Below are positions 47,255-58,600 of a stretch of DNA of 61,008 nt, in pieces. Position 1 is the first letter of the stretch; every line of letters starts with the position of its first letter. The translations under genes and the position numbers were made by a program. Where the stretch lies: positions 7,124,612-7,185,619 of the forward strand of contig NC_049997.1 of assembly GCF_000003815.2 (NCBI RefSeq), given 5' to 3'. The notes under the pieces were generated by a model. The model saw only the letters and a list, made by a program, of their open reading frames with translations, was not told where the DNA came from and made no database searches. This DNA is from Branchiostoma floridae (taxonomy: Eukaryota; Chordata; Leptocardii; Amphioxiformes; Branchiostomatidae).

Positions 47255-47700
47255 GACGGTAAGCTGGTCTTGTAGATATGGCTGTTGAATCAGAAGGTTC
47301 TGAGTTTGAATCCCAGTGGCAGCTCCTAGTGTTATGCCGGCCCTTGGGAAGGGTACTTTATGCCTACAGTATTTCCTCACTTGACTCAGGTGAAAATGAG
47401 TGCCAGTAGAAAGCTACCATACCAGAATGGCTATCACGTCAAAATATATGCCACAGGCCTTCTACTATTCAAAAATAACAAGGAGAATTTGCCACCTCGG
47501 AGGTACCGATTTTTCCTCTGGCCCATGGACTACTAGCTTTGGATAATGACGTCCTCTTGGATGTGACATTGAGCTGGAGGTCCCGTGTTTGAGGGGAGGT
47601 ACACCTTAAGCATGTTAAAGAATCCACCGCTCTCATTTAAAAGAGTAGGGTGTCCATCCTGGTGTGCGTGGTTGAAACCTTACATTTCGGACGTCTTCGG
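47255..47700 (+). mobile_element. tRNA-derived SINE, probably interrupted
   Basis: B-box-like gagtttgaatccc at about 47307 and the body cttgggaagggtactttatg...ctcaggtgaaaatgagtgcc match the SINE at 57565. The 3' body (ggtcccgtgt...ttaaagaatccacc) resumes near 47580 after about 130 bp of other sequence. Confidence 0.65.
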
Positions 47701-48064
47701 GTTCACATCTTGGAAAAGTGATAGCCACCTCGTATACCCTTTCACAAATGAGTTACATGTAGCTATCAGTAAATGAATAGATAAAATCTTGATAAACAAT
47801 ATTAGCTATCTGCCACTCAAAAATCATGATCATACAAAATGTAGCTTGTCCAGAATACCAGCTATCAAATTAGTAGTAGGATGCCCATAATCTAACTTGA
47901 CTTAAGGTTTGTCAAGGATTAAGAATCCATCTTTAGCATCTCAAGTTCTGCTGGCCACAAACAAACTCTCACACACACCACATCCAGCCCACTTACGGAC
48001 CAGAAGCATAACCCTCTTGACGAATGTAATATAACGTTGTTGTTGTTGTTATTGTTGCAGCACG

Positions 48065-51000
48065 ATGAAGACACTACTGCTGATCGCCCTGCTGTGTGTG
48101 ATGGTGAACTGTCTCCTAGCACAGGAAGACACTGAGGGAAAACGTCGCAGAGGTACACAGTTTTTTAATAAAAGTTTGGTTTGAAGAGTATAATTCATAT
48201 ACCACATTCACACTGTGGTACTTATAATGTCAGAAGTTTTTAAAGGCTGCCTTATCATTGTCGAGAATTCTGGTTGTTGTATCATTAGAGTATTAAGTAT
48301 TGTAAATTTTCTATTCTGTAATTGAAGACCATTGAATTTCATATTTGGAACATGTAAATTTATGGCCACAGTATCCTACCCTGTCCACCGCATGCTGGTT
48401 TGTCAATGGCGCCACCTTGCAGGTTTGAGGTAAACTACAAGATGTGATGATCTTACCTCCAAGCTGAAGATAATATTCTGACACATCATAATCCACACAA
48501 TTTTCCTTATGATCATATATTCTCTCCTTAAAAATCTGCACATCATATCTACATGTAAGTTCGCTTCATTTTTTGTTTGTTTTATAATCCTGAAAATTTA
48601 TTTCATCTTTCCGGGTTTCCCCAGGTAAGAAGGGTCCACAGGAGGGCTGCAGTGGCTGGACCTGGCAGCCGTGCGTGCCCGCCGAGGGGGATCGTGATCA
48701 TACACTACCTTGAAAATCTGCTCATCATAATCAAAGTTCCCTTCATTACACATTCGCGATAGCAAAACCTGTTTTGTTTTTGTTGACGTCTGCGGCCACC
48801 GCCATATTGCATTTAACATCATCAATGCAAGTGGCCATCTTATAGATTGTTTCCAGTGATGTTACAACTGGCTACTTTCCTTATTCATCATTTTTTGTTT
48901 GTTGTAGAATCCTGAGAATCTAATTTGCCTTTCCCCAGGCAAGAAGGGTCCCCAGGAGGGCTGCAGTGGCTGGACCTGGCAGCCGTGCGTGCCTGCTGAA
49001 GGGGACTGTGGGCTGGGACAGCGCCAGGGGACTCAGGAGGGGCCTAACTGTAAAATACTCAGCAAGACCATCAAGTGTCGCATCCCGTGTGGCAGGCGCA
49101 AGGAGTATGGAGGTCAGTACCAAGTTAATAGATTGAGATGATAAGATTTACATGATGATAGATACACGAGCAACTGTGTATTGAGATTTTTTAAACGGTC
49201 AGACATTTCATACAGCATCCACCCCCTTCTTCAGTGATTGAGGGTATGGGTTGGGGATACTACCTGAAACTTTTGACCATTTTTGTGGTCTATTTAGTTG
49301 CTATCATAATCAAACATTTGTAGATGAATTCTTTAAACAGTTCAAAACTGAATGGCTGTATATTCATTACTGTGAATTTTCAGTTGAATAGTGCTTTACC
49401 AATAATAGCATTCAAGAAGGGAAGATCCAAATTGGCAAACTGTACAGTGGGTACCAATCAAGTTGACTAGAAAAGATTAATATGAAAATATAAAGTATGA
49501 CATCTTCATATGACAGAAATGATACATTTCTTTGCCTTCAGACTGCCGCTACCGCCGTGCACCATGGGAAGAGTGTGATGCGGACACCAACATGGAGTCT
49601 CGCACGCTGGAGCTGAAGCGGGCGGTCAAGGGCGCGACCTGCGAGTCAGAGGTCGTACAGACACGGGTGTGCAAGGGAGGTGGGTGTTACAGCTACTGAA
49701 AAGAAGCATTTTGCTACATCTGATTTTGACAGGAAAACAAGATGGCAGTTACAGTCAAACCTGGCGAAGAAGACCACTCAGGACCGCTAAAATTTGGTCC
49801 ATTTGGACAGGTGGTGAGGATTCTTAATTCGCGCAAATTATCAAGTTAGCACCACGAAGTAATACTAATAACATTGGCCGAATGGTCATTTGTTTCTAAG
49901 GTTTAACTCATGATCTCTGAAAAATCATGCATTTTTGTGGTCATTATGACATTGTCATTTGATACCGTGATTCTTTTAAGATCATTTTCCCATATGTATA
50001 TCAGCCTATTAATTGCCAGTCTGTCATCATTATCTTTTCATAAGATGATCCAGCTCTTCCTCCAACCTCATCTCTGACCTGGCCTAAGTGAAAAGTTGCA
50101 AGCAGGCCAGTCTCAGTATTTCATGAATATGTACAGGCTAAAAAAATATCTCAATTGAAATATTTGAATGGTCTTTATGATGTTTTTTTTTCCTTCCGAA
50201 AAAAGCCTGCAAGTATCAAAGGAAGGAAGCTACAGACTGTAACGAGGACAGCAGCACCTTCACTGTCACCAAACAGCTAAAGGCCAGCAGTCCAGTCTCA
50301 ATACTTCATGAATATGTAGACTCTGAGGCTAAAAAAAGCTTAATTTAATGGTCTTTGTGATGTTTTTTCCTTTCAAAAAGCCTGCAAATATCAAAGGAAG
50401 GAAGCCACAGACTGTAATGAGGAAAGCAGCACCTTCACAGTCACCAAAAAGCTGAAGTCCAGGAATCCAGTCTCAATATTTCATGAATATGTAAAGGCCA
50501 GGGTTGTAGCCAGCCTGAAATCATTTCCGTCCCCTCGATTTTGAATCCTCTCGAGCACCCATGGCGTGAGACATTGCGCTGAAAGGGCAACGTTCCTAGG
50601 GTCAGGGGCATGCTCACACAGGAAATTTTAAAATCTAGACCCGTTTGAACACTATTTTCTGCATTTTGAGGTGTAAATTTTGCTGGTAGACTTAGCTGTT
50701 CAATGGCATCTGTTTTGGTGAAAAATTACACAAGTTAGAAAGTTTTTAGATCTTAACATATCGATTTTTGTCCGTCACAGAGGATGGAATGGGCAATTTT
50801 TTTTTCCGTCCCCAGCTGCAAAATTCCGTCAAAGGACAGAAGGACGGGTGCTGGCTACAACCCTGGTAGAGGCTAAAAAAACTTGATTTAATGGTCTTTA
50901 TGATGTTTTTTCTTTCAAAAAAAAGCCTGCAAGTATCAAAAGAAGGAAGCAACAGACTGTAACGAGGAAAGCAACACCTTCACCGTCACCAAGCAGCTGA

Positions 51001-51991
51001 AGGAGGGAGACCCCACCCTCTGCCAACAGGAGATCGTCAAGACCAAGAGATGTAAGGACAAGATGGTGGGAGACGGAGAGGCCGTGACTGGGAAGGCTGC
51101 AAAAAAGGCAGCGAAAAAGGCTGCCCGCAAGGAGGCACGCAAGGCAGCAAGGAAGGAGAAAAGAGCCAAGAAGCCAGAAATTAACGGGGAAGCTGCAACT
51201 CCCAAGGGTGGGTTGTATTCAGCTGAAGCTGTGTACACTACAAGACTTTACAAAATCTGTGATATGATATTTCACAAAACTGTACATGTATGACGTGTGT
51301 TTGTGTATGTCATTATGGCGCAAATAACTGTCATAGCATGTACATTTGTATCTACATGTATCGTAAAAGTGACCTGTTCTGTATACTGTAAATTCATGAA
51401 TTTTTGGTGGGATTTATGTTGGTGGTTTGTGGAAAGGAAGTTTGCTATCAGTAAAATACTGTGGCACAAATAAAGCACATTCACACTGTCTTAAAAAAGA
51501 ATTAGTGTGAACAGATTTACAGTAAGTTGACTGGTTTGATATTGTTTCTTTATGTGGGCACTTGAATTTTCATGATTAATTAGAACGTAAGTTCATTTCT
51601 TTCTTCCTTTAGTACCCACGATCATTATGCTGATCATTATGGCAGGGTCTTTATTTAATGTTCTATCCGAGGGATGTCCTTAGCCAAAGCTAGCTACTCA
51701 TTTTCATCTGAGTGAAGTGAGGAAAGTCGTGTAAAGTACCTTTCCCAAGGGCTCAAGATCGGTGAGACAGGGTTCGAACCCGGGACCTCTTGGGCCTGAG
51801 CCCGACGCGCAGCCGATTACGCTGCACAATCTCACGATCGTGTTTTCCTTTCCACAGGGCCGTGCCAGTACGGTGCCTGGAGTGAGTTCGGGGAGTGTGT
51901 GGACAACAAGCAGACCAGGACCCGCCCCATCATGTCGGGAGCCGAGAAGCGCAGGTGCCAACAGAGGGCCACTCAAGTCCGCAACTGCTAG
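48065..51991 (+). CDS. MDK: Midkine/pleiotrophin family secreted growth factor with four cysteine half-domains
   Basis: Exons 48065-48152, 48939-49112, 49542-49679, 50926-51207, 51858-51991: all GT-AG, frames join, 816 nt, 271 aa. A signal peptide (MKTLLLIALLCVMVNCLLA) is followed by GKRRR. Domain 1 (about residues 38-79) has CSGWTWQPC and IKCRIPC like the midkine N domain; domain 2 (89-131) CRYRRAPWEEC and TRVC like the C domain. Domain 3 (135-176) CKYQKKEATDC...KTKRC lacks the usual tryptophan, and domain 4 (about 231-271) CQYGAWSEFGEC...VRNC ends the protein. Between domains 3 and 4 is a Lys/Arg/Ala stretch (189-217), a probable heparin-binding segment; in vertebrates the basic tail is C-terminal. 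The vertebrate members have two domains and act as extracellular heparin-binding cytokines. Partial exon copies sit at 48625 and 50206-50460. The symbol is for the family, not strict orthology. Confidence 0.92.
48551..48720 (+). pseudogene. Partial copy of midkine-like exon 2 (5' edge with acceptor)
   Basis: 48625-48690 repeats the first 65 or so nt of exon 2 (KKGPQEGCSGWTWQPCVPAE) after its own tttccccag acceptor, then breaks off at gggga/tcg into unrelated sequence. The upstream intron (ttgttt...aatcctga) is duplicated too. It lacks cysteines 3-6 of the domain and a donor, so it cannot replace the real exon at 48939. Confidence 0.88.
50100..50500 (+). pseudogene. Two partial tandem copies of midkine-like exon 4 (5' edge with acceptor)
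   Basis: 50206-50285 and 50382-50460 each start with an aaaaag acceptor then CCTGCAA(G/A)TATCAAAGGAAGG and follow the real exon 4 (50926) through TVTKxLK, then switch to intronic ccagtctcaata(t/c)ttcatga. The unit of about 176 bp contains upstream intron plus exon start. Neither has a donor; both read into a stop. Confidence 0.9.
50491..50873. mobile_element. hAT-like MITE in midkine intron 3 with 8-bp target duplication
   Basis: The element at 50499-50865 starts cagggttgtagccagc and ends gctggctacaaccctg, a perfect 16-bp inverted repeat. It is flanked by gtaaaggc (50491) and gtagaggc (50866), 7 of 8 matching. It is inserted in the intronic part of the duplicated exon-4 unit. Confidence 0.85.
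51640..51838 (-). mobile_element. tRNA-derived SINE abutting the midkine exon 5 acceptor
   Basis: On the minus strand: agattgtgcagcgtaatcgg (A-box region), gggttcgaaccc (B box), cccttgggaaaggtacttta and the shared body to 51640. Its head ends about 20 nt before the exon at 51858. Confidence 0.85.
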
Positions 51992-54900
51992 TCAGCTGTT
52001 GCCTGCTCACTGTTGTAATCTCCAAGCAGATCAGATTTTGGCAACGACAGTATATATCCATGGGCTGAAACAATTTACATTGGTCAATGAGTCTACAACT
52101 ACTCTAACTGCATTTAAGTTCACAAGGATTTGATTTCGCCATTAAGAGAAAGTGAAGTGTTTGCGGTAGTTTTGAGTTTGTGATAGCACTGTATTTACAT
52201 ACTGTACAATTAAGGAAACTCTGGTGCCTTTACGGACAGCCAGAAGACAAAAAAAAATTTTTGCTGTAGTTTTCGCAGTGAAGTGGTCACGGCAAAAACT
52301 GCAAGCATAAAACTATCGCAAACATTTCTACATTCTCAGTACTTGGCAAAAGCAGTTTAATTTGATAACAATTGGATTTTGATACTCTTTGTATCTTTCA
52401 ACTGAAGGCATGCAGTTATCCTGTTGGCCAATGTATACTGTTTTGGGCCATGGATACTGTTTTTGCAATGGATGATCTACTTGGGGATTACTATGTTGCA
52501 GAAGTTGTCATCTAGACTGGCGTTTAACAGATAGTAACAGCTTAAGTACAAGGGATCAACAGCTAGAGAAGTGTGCTTAAGATTGATACAATTTGAAAGC
52601 AGTTTCTGTAAAAAGCATTGTATGTGCCGTTAGCTCAGTTGTTTTTGTAAAGTACAGTGTTAAAGAGGGGTTGAATTCTGTCACGTTTTAGTTATGGTTT
52701 TAGTGGTCCTTTATCTCAAGAATTGGAGTTTGTCAGGCACCATGCAGTACTAACTGAAGAACCTAGTTGATTTTTATGTCTTCTTAATCGTTCTTAGACT
52801 AAGCAAGGAAGTTAGGTAAGGACTAAGCTACAGTTGTCAAGGTTTCTTTCACTATATATTATATTATTGTGTTTTATTAGAACCAGGATGATAGCCAGTG
52901 AGAATAGTTGTTTGGACAAAAAATTGTGTCAGAGATTTAGAAATGACTTGTTGTTTTAAGACTTGAAAATGGTCATCTGCACCAGGACAATTGCCAAAAG
53001 GAAGTTAAGGCATGTGTTGTTGTCATACACGAAAATTGTCTTTTGAACCACAATAATAACTATAAGTAATCATGGTAGCTAGAAATAAGTTGTTGTGACA
53101 AAAAGATGGCCAGTAAAAAAGTAACCAAGTTGATGTCAATTATTCAGATGTAGTCTCAGTAAAAGGTTGTTGTTGCAACACTTTGTTCCTGTAATAATCT
53201 TTTATGTGCATATTCCTACATTTTTTCTATACGTAATAGATTCATTGATTTGATTTTAGCAGTTTGAACTAAATTCTACATTTTACGTGAAATAATATGT
53301 AGTATACTCAAGTAAATGAGCAAATATTCAACACTAGGGAAGCTATTATTCAACACATACTTAAATACAATTCAATCTGTACAACTGGATAAAAAAACGG
53401 ATATTTACTTTCGGACGTTTCGAGTGACAAACGTAACACATACTCAAGTACTTCACCATTAATGTGTACTCAGACATGTAAATTCGGTACATAGAGAACA
53501 CTGCAAAAGTTGAGTAAGCATATCCTAAGAGACATTGGAAAAAAAAAAATGTTGGTAAATCAGCTTAAAATTGACATAGTATTGGCTTTAGCTCTGAAAC
53601 TACACAGGGTAACATTAATGCATTTAAGTTTGCGGGGACTTACGTTCGTGGTAGTGGGAAAATGGAGTGTTCACTGTGGTTTTAAGTTCGCGGTAGTGCC
53701 ATATGCATGATACACTGTAGTCACATACAAATGTACTGTAGTGGAAAAATGTTTGCGGTGGTTTTAAGTTCGTGGTGAAGTGGCCACCGCGAATAGTGCG
53801 GACATAAAACTACCTCAAACATTTCTTCATGTACAGTATTTGGAAACAAATTTATTTGCTAGGCTTAGGTGTCGACTGTCATATAAAACAAGCACGTACT
53901 GTACACTACCAGATGGTACAATTTCTTTCGGATGTGCGTTAGTGTTCATTCATACTGTTCAAAAGGTCTTGTTTGTAAAACATTCTCAGTATAAGTGATG
54001 ATGCATTGTATATTCTTCTATGTCAACTCACACAACTAGAATATAGTGTATCAGAATGTACACCTTTGTCTTGTCTTCTTTTCATTGTTCTGGACAATAA
54101 CGGTTCCACTTCCATTCATTACTGTGCAAAGTCAGAATAATACTCAGCCTCAAGCTGGCAATGGAATTGGAGTGCATCTTGTAGAGCAAGGAAGAGATTA
54201 TAAGCTAAAACTTCATGCAATGCAGTGCTCAAAATACCCACTTGCACATTTGCAAATGCAGCCACATTTTGTTTGATAATGGACAAGTAGCTGATTTGAA
54301 GAAAGTAATAACTTTGAAGTGGGGCAACCTGAAATGTTGATGGTGCAACCTGGCTTTTGACTCACCTGGGCAAACTGGCTAAAAAAAATATTTCGAGCAT
54401 TGCAATGAGATTGTTCATATTGTTCATCATTCCAAAATAGATGAATGCAATAGACAAATACGAAGAGACTCGGGAGCTATATTACGGCTGGATACCACTG
54501 CCTGCTATTAATTTGGGGAGCAGGGTTTGTATTGAAACTATAACATTATGATAGTATTGTGATTCCCCTGTAATCAAAAAGCACCCATAATGAGCTCTTG
54601 ATACAGATCTGACAACAATGTTTGATCGTACATATATTAGCAAGAATATTACTAGTACATTTCCAAGTGATGCAATTCCCTCACCACTAACAGCAGCAAA
54701 AATTAATTAACAAACTATCATTATATTTCTACATATGTACGCAATGATTTCTTTACCATATAAAAATCACATCTCATTCAAAAATAGTTCATATATGATA
54801 CAGTCAAATTAGCACTCATCCAGTGGTCTTTGGTAGTGGCCATTGCCAGATTTCCTAACTGGGATACTTTCATGTTAGATACTTATAAGAAAATAATGTT

Positions 54901-55640
54901 AAGTTCTTTAACAATTGCTAAATACATCTATTTGTTCACAAAAATATGTTGTGCATCTTGTCAATATTTCTATTTTCTCTCGATTATTGTTTGAACGCTA
55001 ACATTACAAGATCTAGATTAAAATCTATCACATTTCTTTCCCTTATGAATTTTAAAAGTACCATGCTTTTTTTAGTTTGACTGAAGAAGACCACATGATA
55101 CTGGTATCCATTACAAAAGTGTAAACAAGGAGCTCCTTTTACATGTACATACATTTTGTCTAGGAAAATATGATATGTGCCATATTTTCTATACTCATTT
55201 CTGTCATTCTAGCATCTTACAAGCCCAAACATGTTTCATAACATCCAAACTGTTGAAAGATATAAAGGCAATGATCATGGTGATACCCTAAAAAAAACTG
55301 ATCGTAAAAATATAACATGAACATGAGACATATTAGAGGTCTTGATACACTTGATAAAGTAAAACTTTGAAAAAACATTACTTTAGTTCAGCAAGATCAG
55401 TTGTATGTAATATATTATATTACACATGTAATGTTGCAAACTTGTTATTAACTCTTACAGTGTAAGGTGTTGGTTTGACCAGCCCATCTTTTGTTATTCA
55501 AATCATATTAAGACATTTTAATACATATGCCTTAAACTTAACATCCAGTATATATATTAAGTTAACTGGAATTCAATTTTACACTGTGATTCTGTGACTG
55601 TGACATTTGGAAGTTTCAGCTTAAATCCTCTAAATTCCAC
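51992..55640. other. Midkine 3' flank and intergenic, no further gene seen
   Basis: The 3' UTR must start at 51992 but no certain AATAAA was found. Two copies of a dispersed repeat (tttaagttcgcggtagt...gaagtggncacngcgaa...cataaaac) lie at 52095-52330 and 53600-53825. A small inverted element (cagtgctcaaaata / tatttcgagcattg) lies at about 54229-54404. The rest is AT-rich. Confidence 0.5.
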
Positions 55641-58600
55641 CTAAGAAATGACCTCCGTGACCCTAGAACCAACCTCCACACTTTCCCCTCCAACAAGAAG
55701 GGAGTTTTGCAGCCTTGTGATGTGATTGGGTGAGACACAATCTCCTTGGTGATGAACCTTGACCCAAACATCCCCTAGAATAAAACAAAAAATGTTACTA
55801 CAGACATTTCAAAAGATTGTATTTTGTGGCTGAACACCACAAACAACCCAAAATGGGACTAATGTGTAGTTTAGATGGGGGAAGGACCTTGTGTGATGCT
55901 CTGGGTAAATTTTCAATGCAATTATGAATAAAAAGACATGCAGCAAGTTGTTTGTGATCGTTCATGGTTGTTGCTTGGGTCGGGACAAGAGCTGTTTCAG
56001 GGTCGGATTGGGTAGGTAGAGGGAAAAGTAGGGCCAAGGGAAGAGGAAAAATAGGGTAGGAAAGGATAAAATTTGAGGGGAAAGCGGGAGCTCCGGATTT
56101 AGACGTCCACTCCTCACGCCTGTGCAGTAGACTTCCCCTAGTGTGTGTTTACCAAGCAAACCATCTTTAATTGTAACTAACATCAGGATTTTTTGACAGG
56201 TCCTTTATGAGTTGAGAAAGGGAAATATTTTCACCTTTTGTGACCTTTGCCCCCACAGTTTTCAGCAGCTGCAGCCCGACTGCATGATTGACAGCCTCCC
56301 CCGCTTTAGACCGCCCTGCTCCGAGCTCCGCTGACACTCGCGCCAACTCCAGGGCATCGATAGACTGGATAAATCCTGGACGTAGAATAAAGAATGTTTC
56401 TTGCTCTCCAGAAATAACTTCATCAGGTTGGTAGGTCATTGGATTGTAGAGTTTTCTTTTACACAACACGATGGTCAAATTAGGCCAAAAAGTTTCCAAT
56501 CGAACGTAGAGTATCGGGTTACTGGAGCTCCCGTGCGGTCCCGGCGGAGGGCTGACGGTGACTGAAACATCTTCTACAAGATTGTGATAGTTAGAAAAGC
56601 AACCTCTCGCACATGTCTCGTCGAGTTTAAATGAAAACTGGCAGTGTGTACACGTCAAATCTTACCGTGTACGTGTGCTGCACAGTTTTGTCTCAATGTT
56701 TTCTGTAATGTGCTTAGCTGGTTGATTTAGAAAGGGTGTTTGGTGCACAAAAAAACAAATACCATATTTAGATCGGTCCTAAACAAGTGTAATATTCAAG
56801 GTCACCAATAATGACGCCAGCAGCTTTGTTACATGTCACATGTTCCGAACGTTTTATATTTGCGAAAATGTTAGTTTTTCTTCTGACGCACGGCACCCAG
56901 GAAAGCAAGGGTGTTTTCTGCGTGTTTACTGTAACAACCTGCAGATGACCGCGGGTGACCTCCAATAGAACGCCCGTTCTGTTCGATCACGTCAGCGTTC
57001 TGTTCGATCACATCAGATAGAACTTGATACGTGATTTAAATCCCCAAATAGAAGTCTGGAAATTTTTGGGCCAAATTTTACCATCGTGCAACCAGTTAAT
57101 GTTACCTGCTGACATTTCGATGACAGTAAGAAGCTCTGAGGAAGCTGACAGGCATCAAAACATCAGCATATAAGATTAACTGGTTGTGTAAAGAAATACT
57201 CTACAATCCTGTTTGTTGTGCTGCTTGCCTTAAGCATGAGATATACATGTATTTAGCTATAACAGGCTTGCATACCTAAGTCAATGGCTATTACAAAGAC
57301 TAGCATAGCTAGTATTTAGCTACTGAAAGTACTTACCACTACTTTGACAGCAGAGATCCTCCACATGTTGAGCCCGGGGCAGGATGGTGAAGACATCAGT
57401 GCCTGGGCAGCACAGTGCCTCTGCTGTCTCCTGCTTCACACCTGGAGAAAATGATGTATATAATAAGTACATTACAGGAATGTGAGAAAATCTGTGAGCC
57501 TACTATTGATGCCAAAAACCACACAAATTTCATTTGTTGGTTCTGATTTTAAAAATGCTGAACTGCGTAGCGCAGCGGGACCGTGTTCGGCCCGTGACCG
57601 AGAGGTTGCGGGTTTGAATCCGGCTGCCGTGCTGCCGATCTTGTGCCATTGGGAAAGGCATTTACACGACTTTCTTCACTTTACTCAGGTGAAAATGAGT
57701 ACTTAGCTTAGGCTAGGACCGTCCCTCGGATAGGACGTAAAATGGAGGTCCCGTGTAATTGGGGAGAGACACACCCCATGCACGTTAAAGAACCCCCACA
57801 CGTGTGATGGTGCGGTGTGCGATGGTTCAAAATCCTTCCGTCTAGAATTGGTGATTCTCTACAAATTACCCGGACTCCAAAAAAGAAAAGTGACATATCA
57901 GTTACTAATGGAGATCTGTATAACCAAACCAAACAAACCAAACCTTGTGCCACCATCATGTCACAGAACTTCTGTAAGGCCTTCCCATTTCTCAGCTTCT
58001 CTGCAATCCTCTCAGCTCCCTCTGCTGCCGTGGCTGCAGTACCCACACGAGCCAGTAGATGGCCTCCTAGGATAGCAAAAGTACACACGTCAAGTAATTT
58101 TATTAGAGTAGATTGCTGTTTTATTCTCATTGTTTGTAAAGCCTAATAATCATATCTCCCCTCAGATTACATTGATTCATATCCTCCATTCATTTATTCT
58201 TCATTCATTCTTTCACTTCTAAAATCCTTACCATAGCCAGCTGGCAGACAATGTCATCCCTCCCTTTGAGCAAAATAGACTCTCCCATAGCTAGATCTAA
58301 ACCACACATTCATTCATTCATTCATTCATTCATTCATTCATTCATTCATTCGCTCATTCACTCATTCATTCATTCATTCCTTTCCTTCCTTCCTTAATTC
58401 CTCCACTCCGAGAGAGCAAAAATCAAAATATAAAACGCAACATAATTACACCTCGTCTCGTTTCAAACATTTCTGGAACAACCTTCCCGCATTTCTGTTA
58501 CATTTCTGCTAACAGCATAACTACACCTTGCTTCATTCATTCACTTACTCATTCATTCATTCATTCATTAGTTTCTTACCAAGCTGACAGACCAGCTCCT

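Noticed and set aside
51063-51293. Short Lys/Ala-rich protein as its own gene
   Set aside because: It is the in-frame basic linker of midkine exon 4 running into the intron.
56167-56658. 163-codon minus-strand frame as a separate gene
   Set aside because: Its downstream half is TYMP exon 8 and intron; a good acceptor at 56376 and the matching last exon at 55774 explain it better.
57565-57640. A functional tRNA gene
   Set aside because: A- and B-box-like sequences are present but a full cloverleaf is not, and the same body follows in other copies, so it is a SINE.
57708-58130. 140-codon minus-strand frame
   Set aside because: Only 57944-58066 is coding (a TYMP exon); the rest is SINE sequence and intron.
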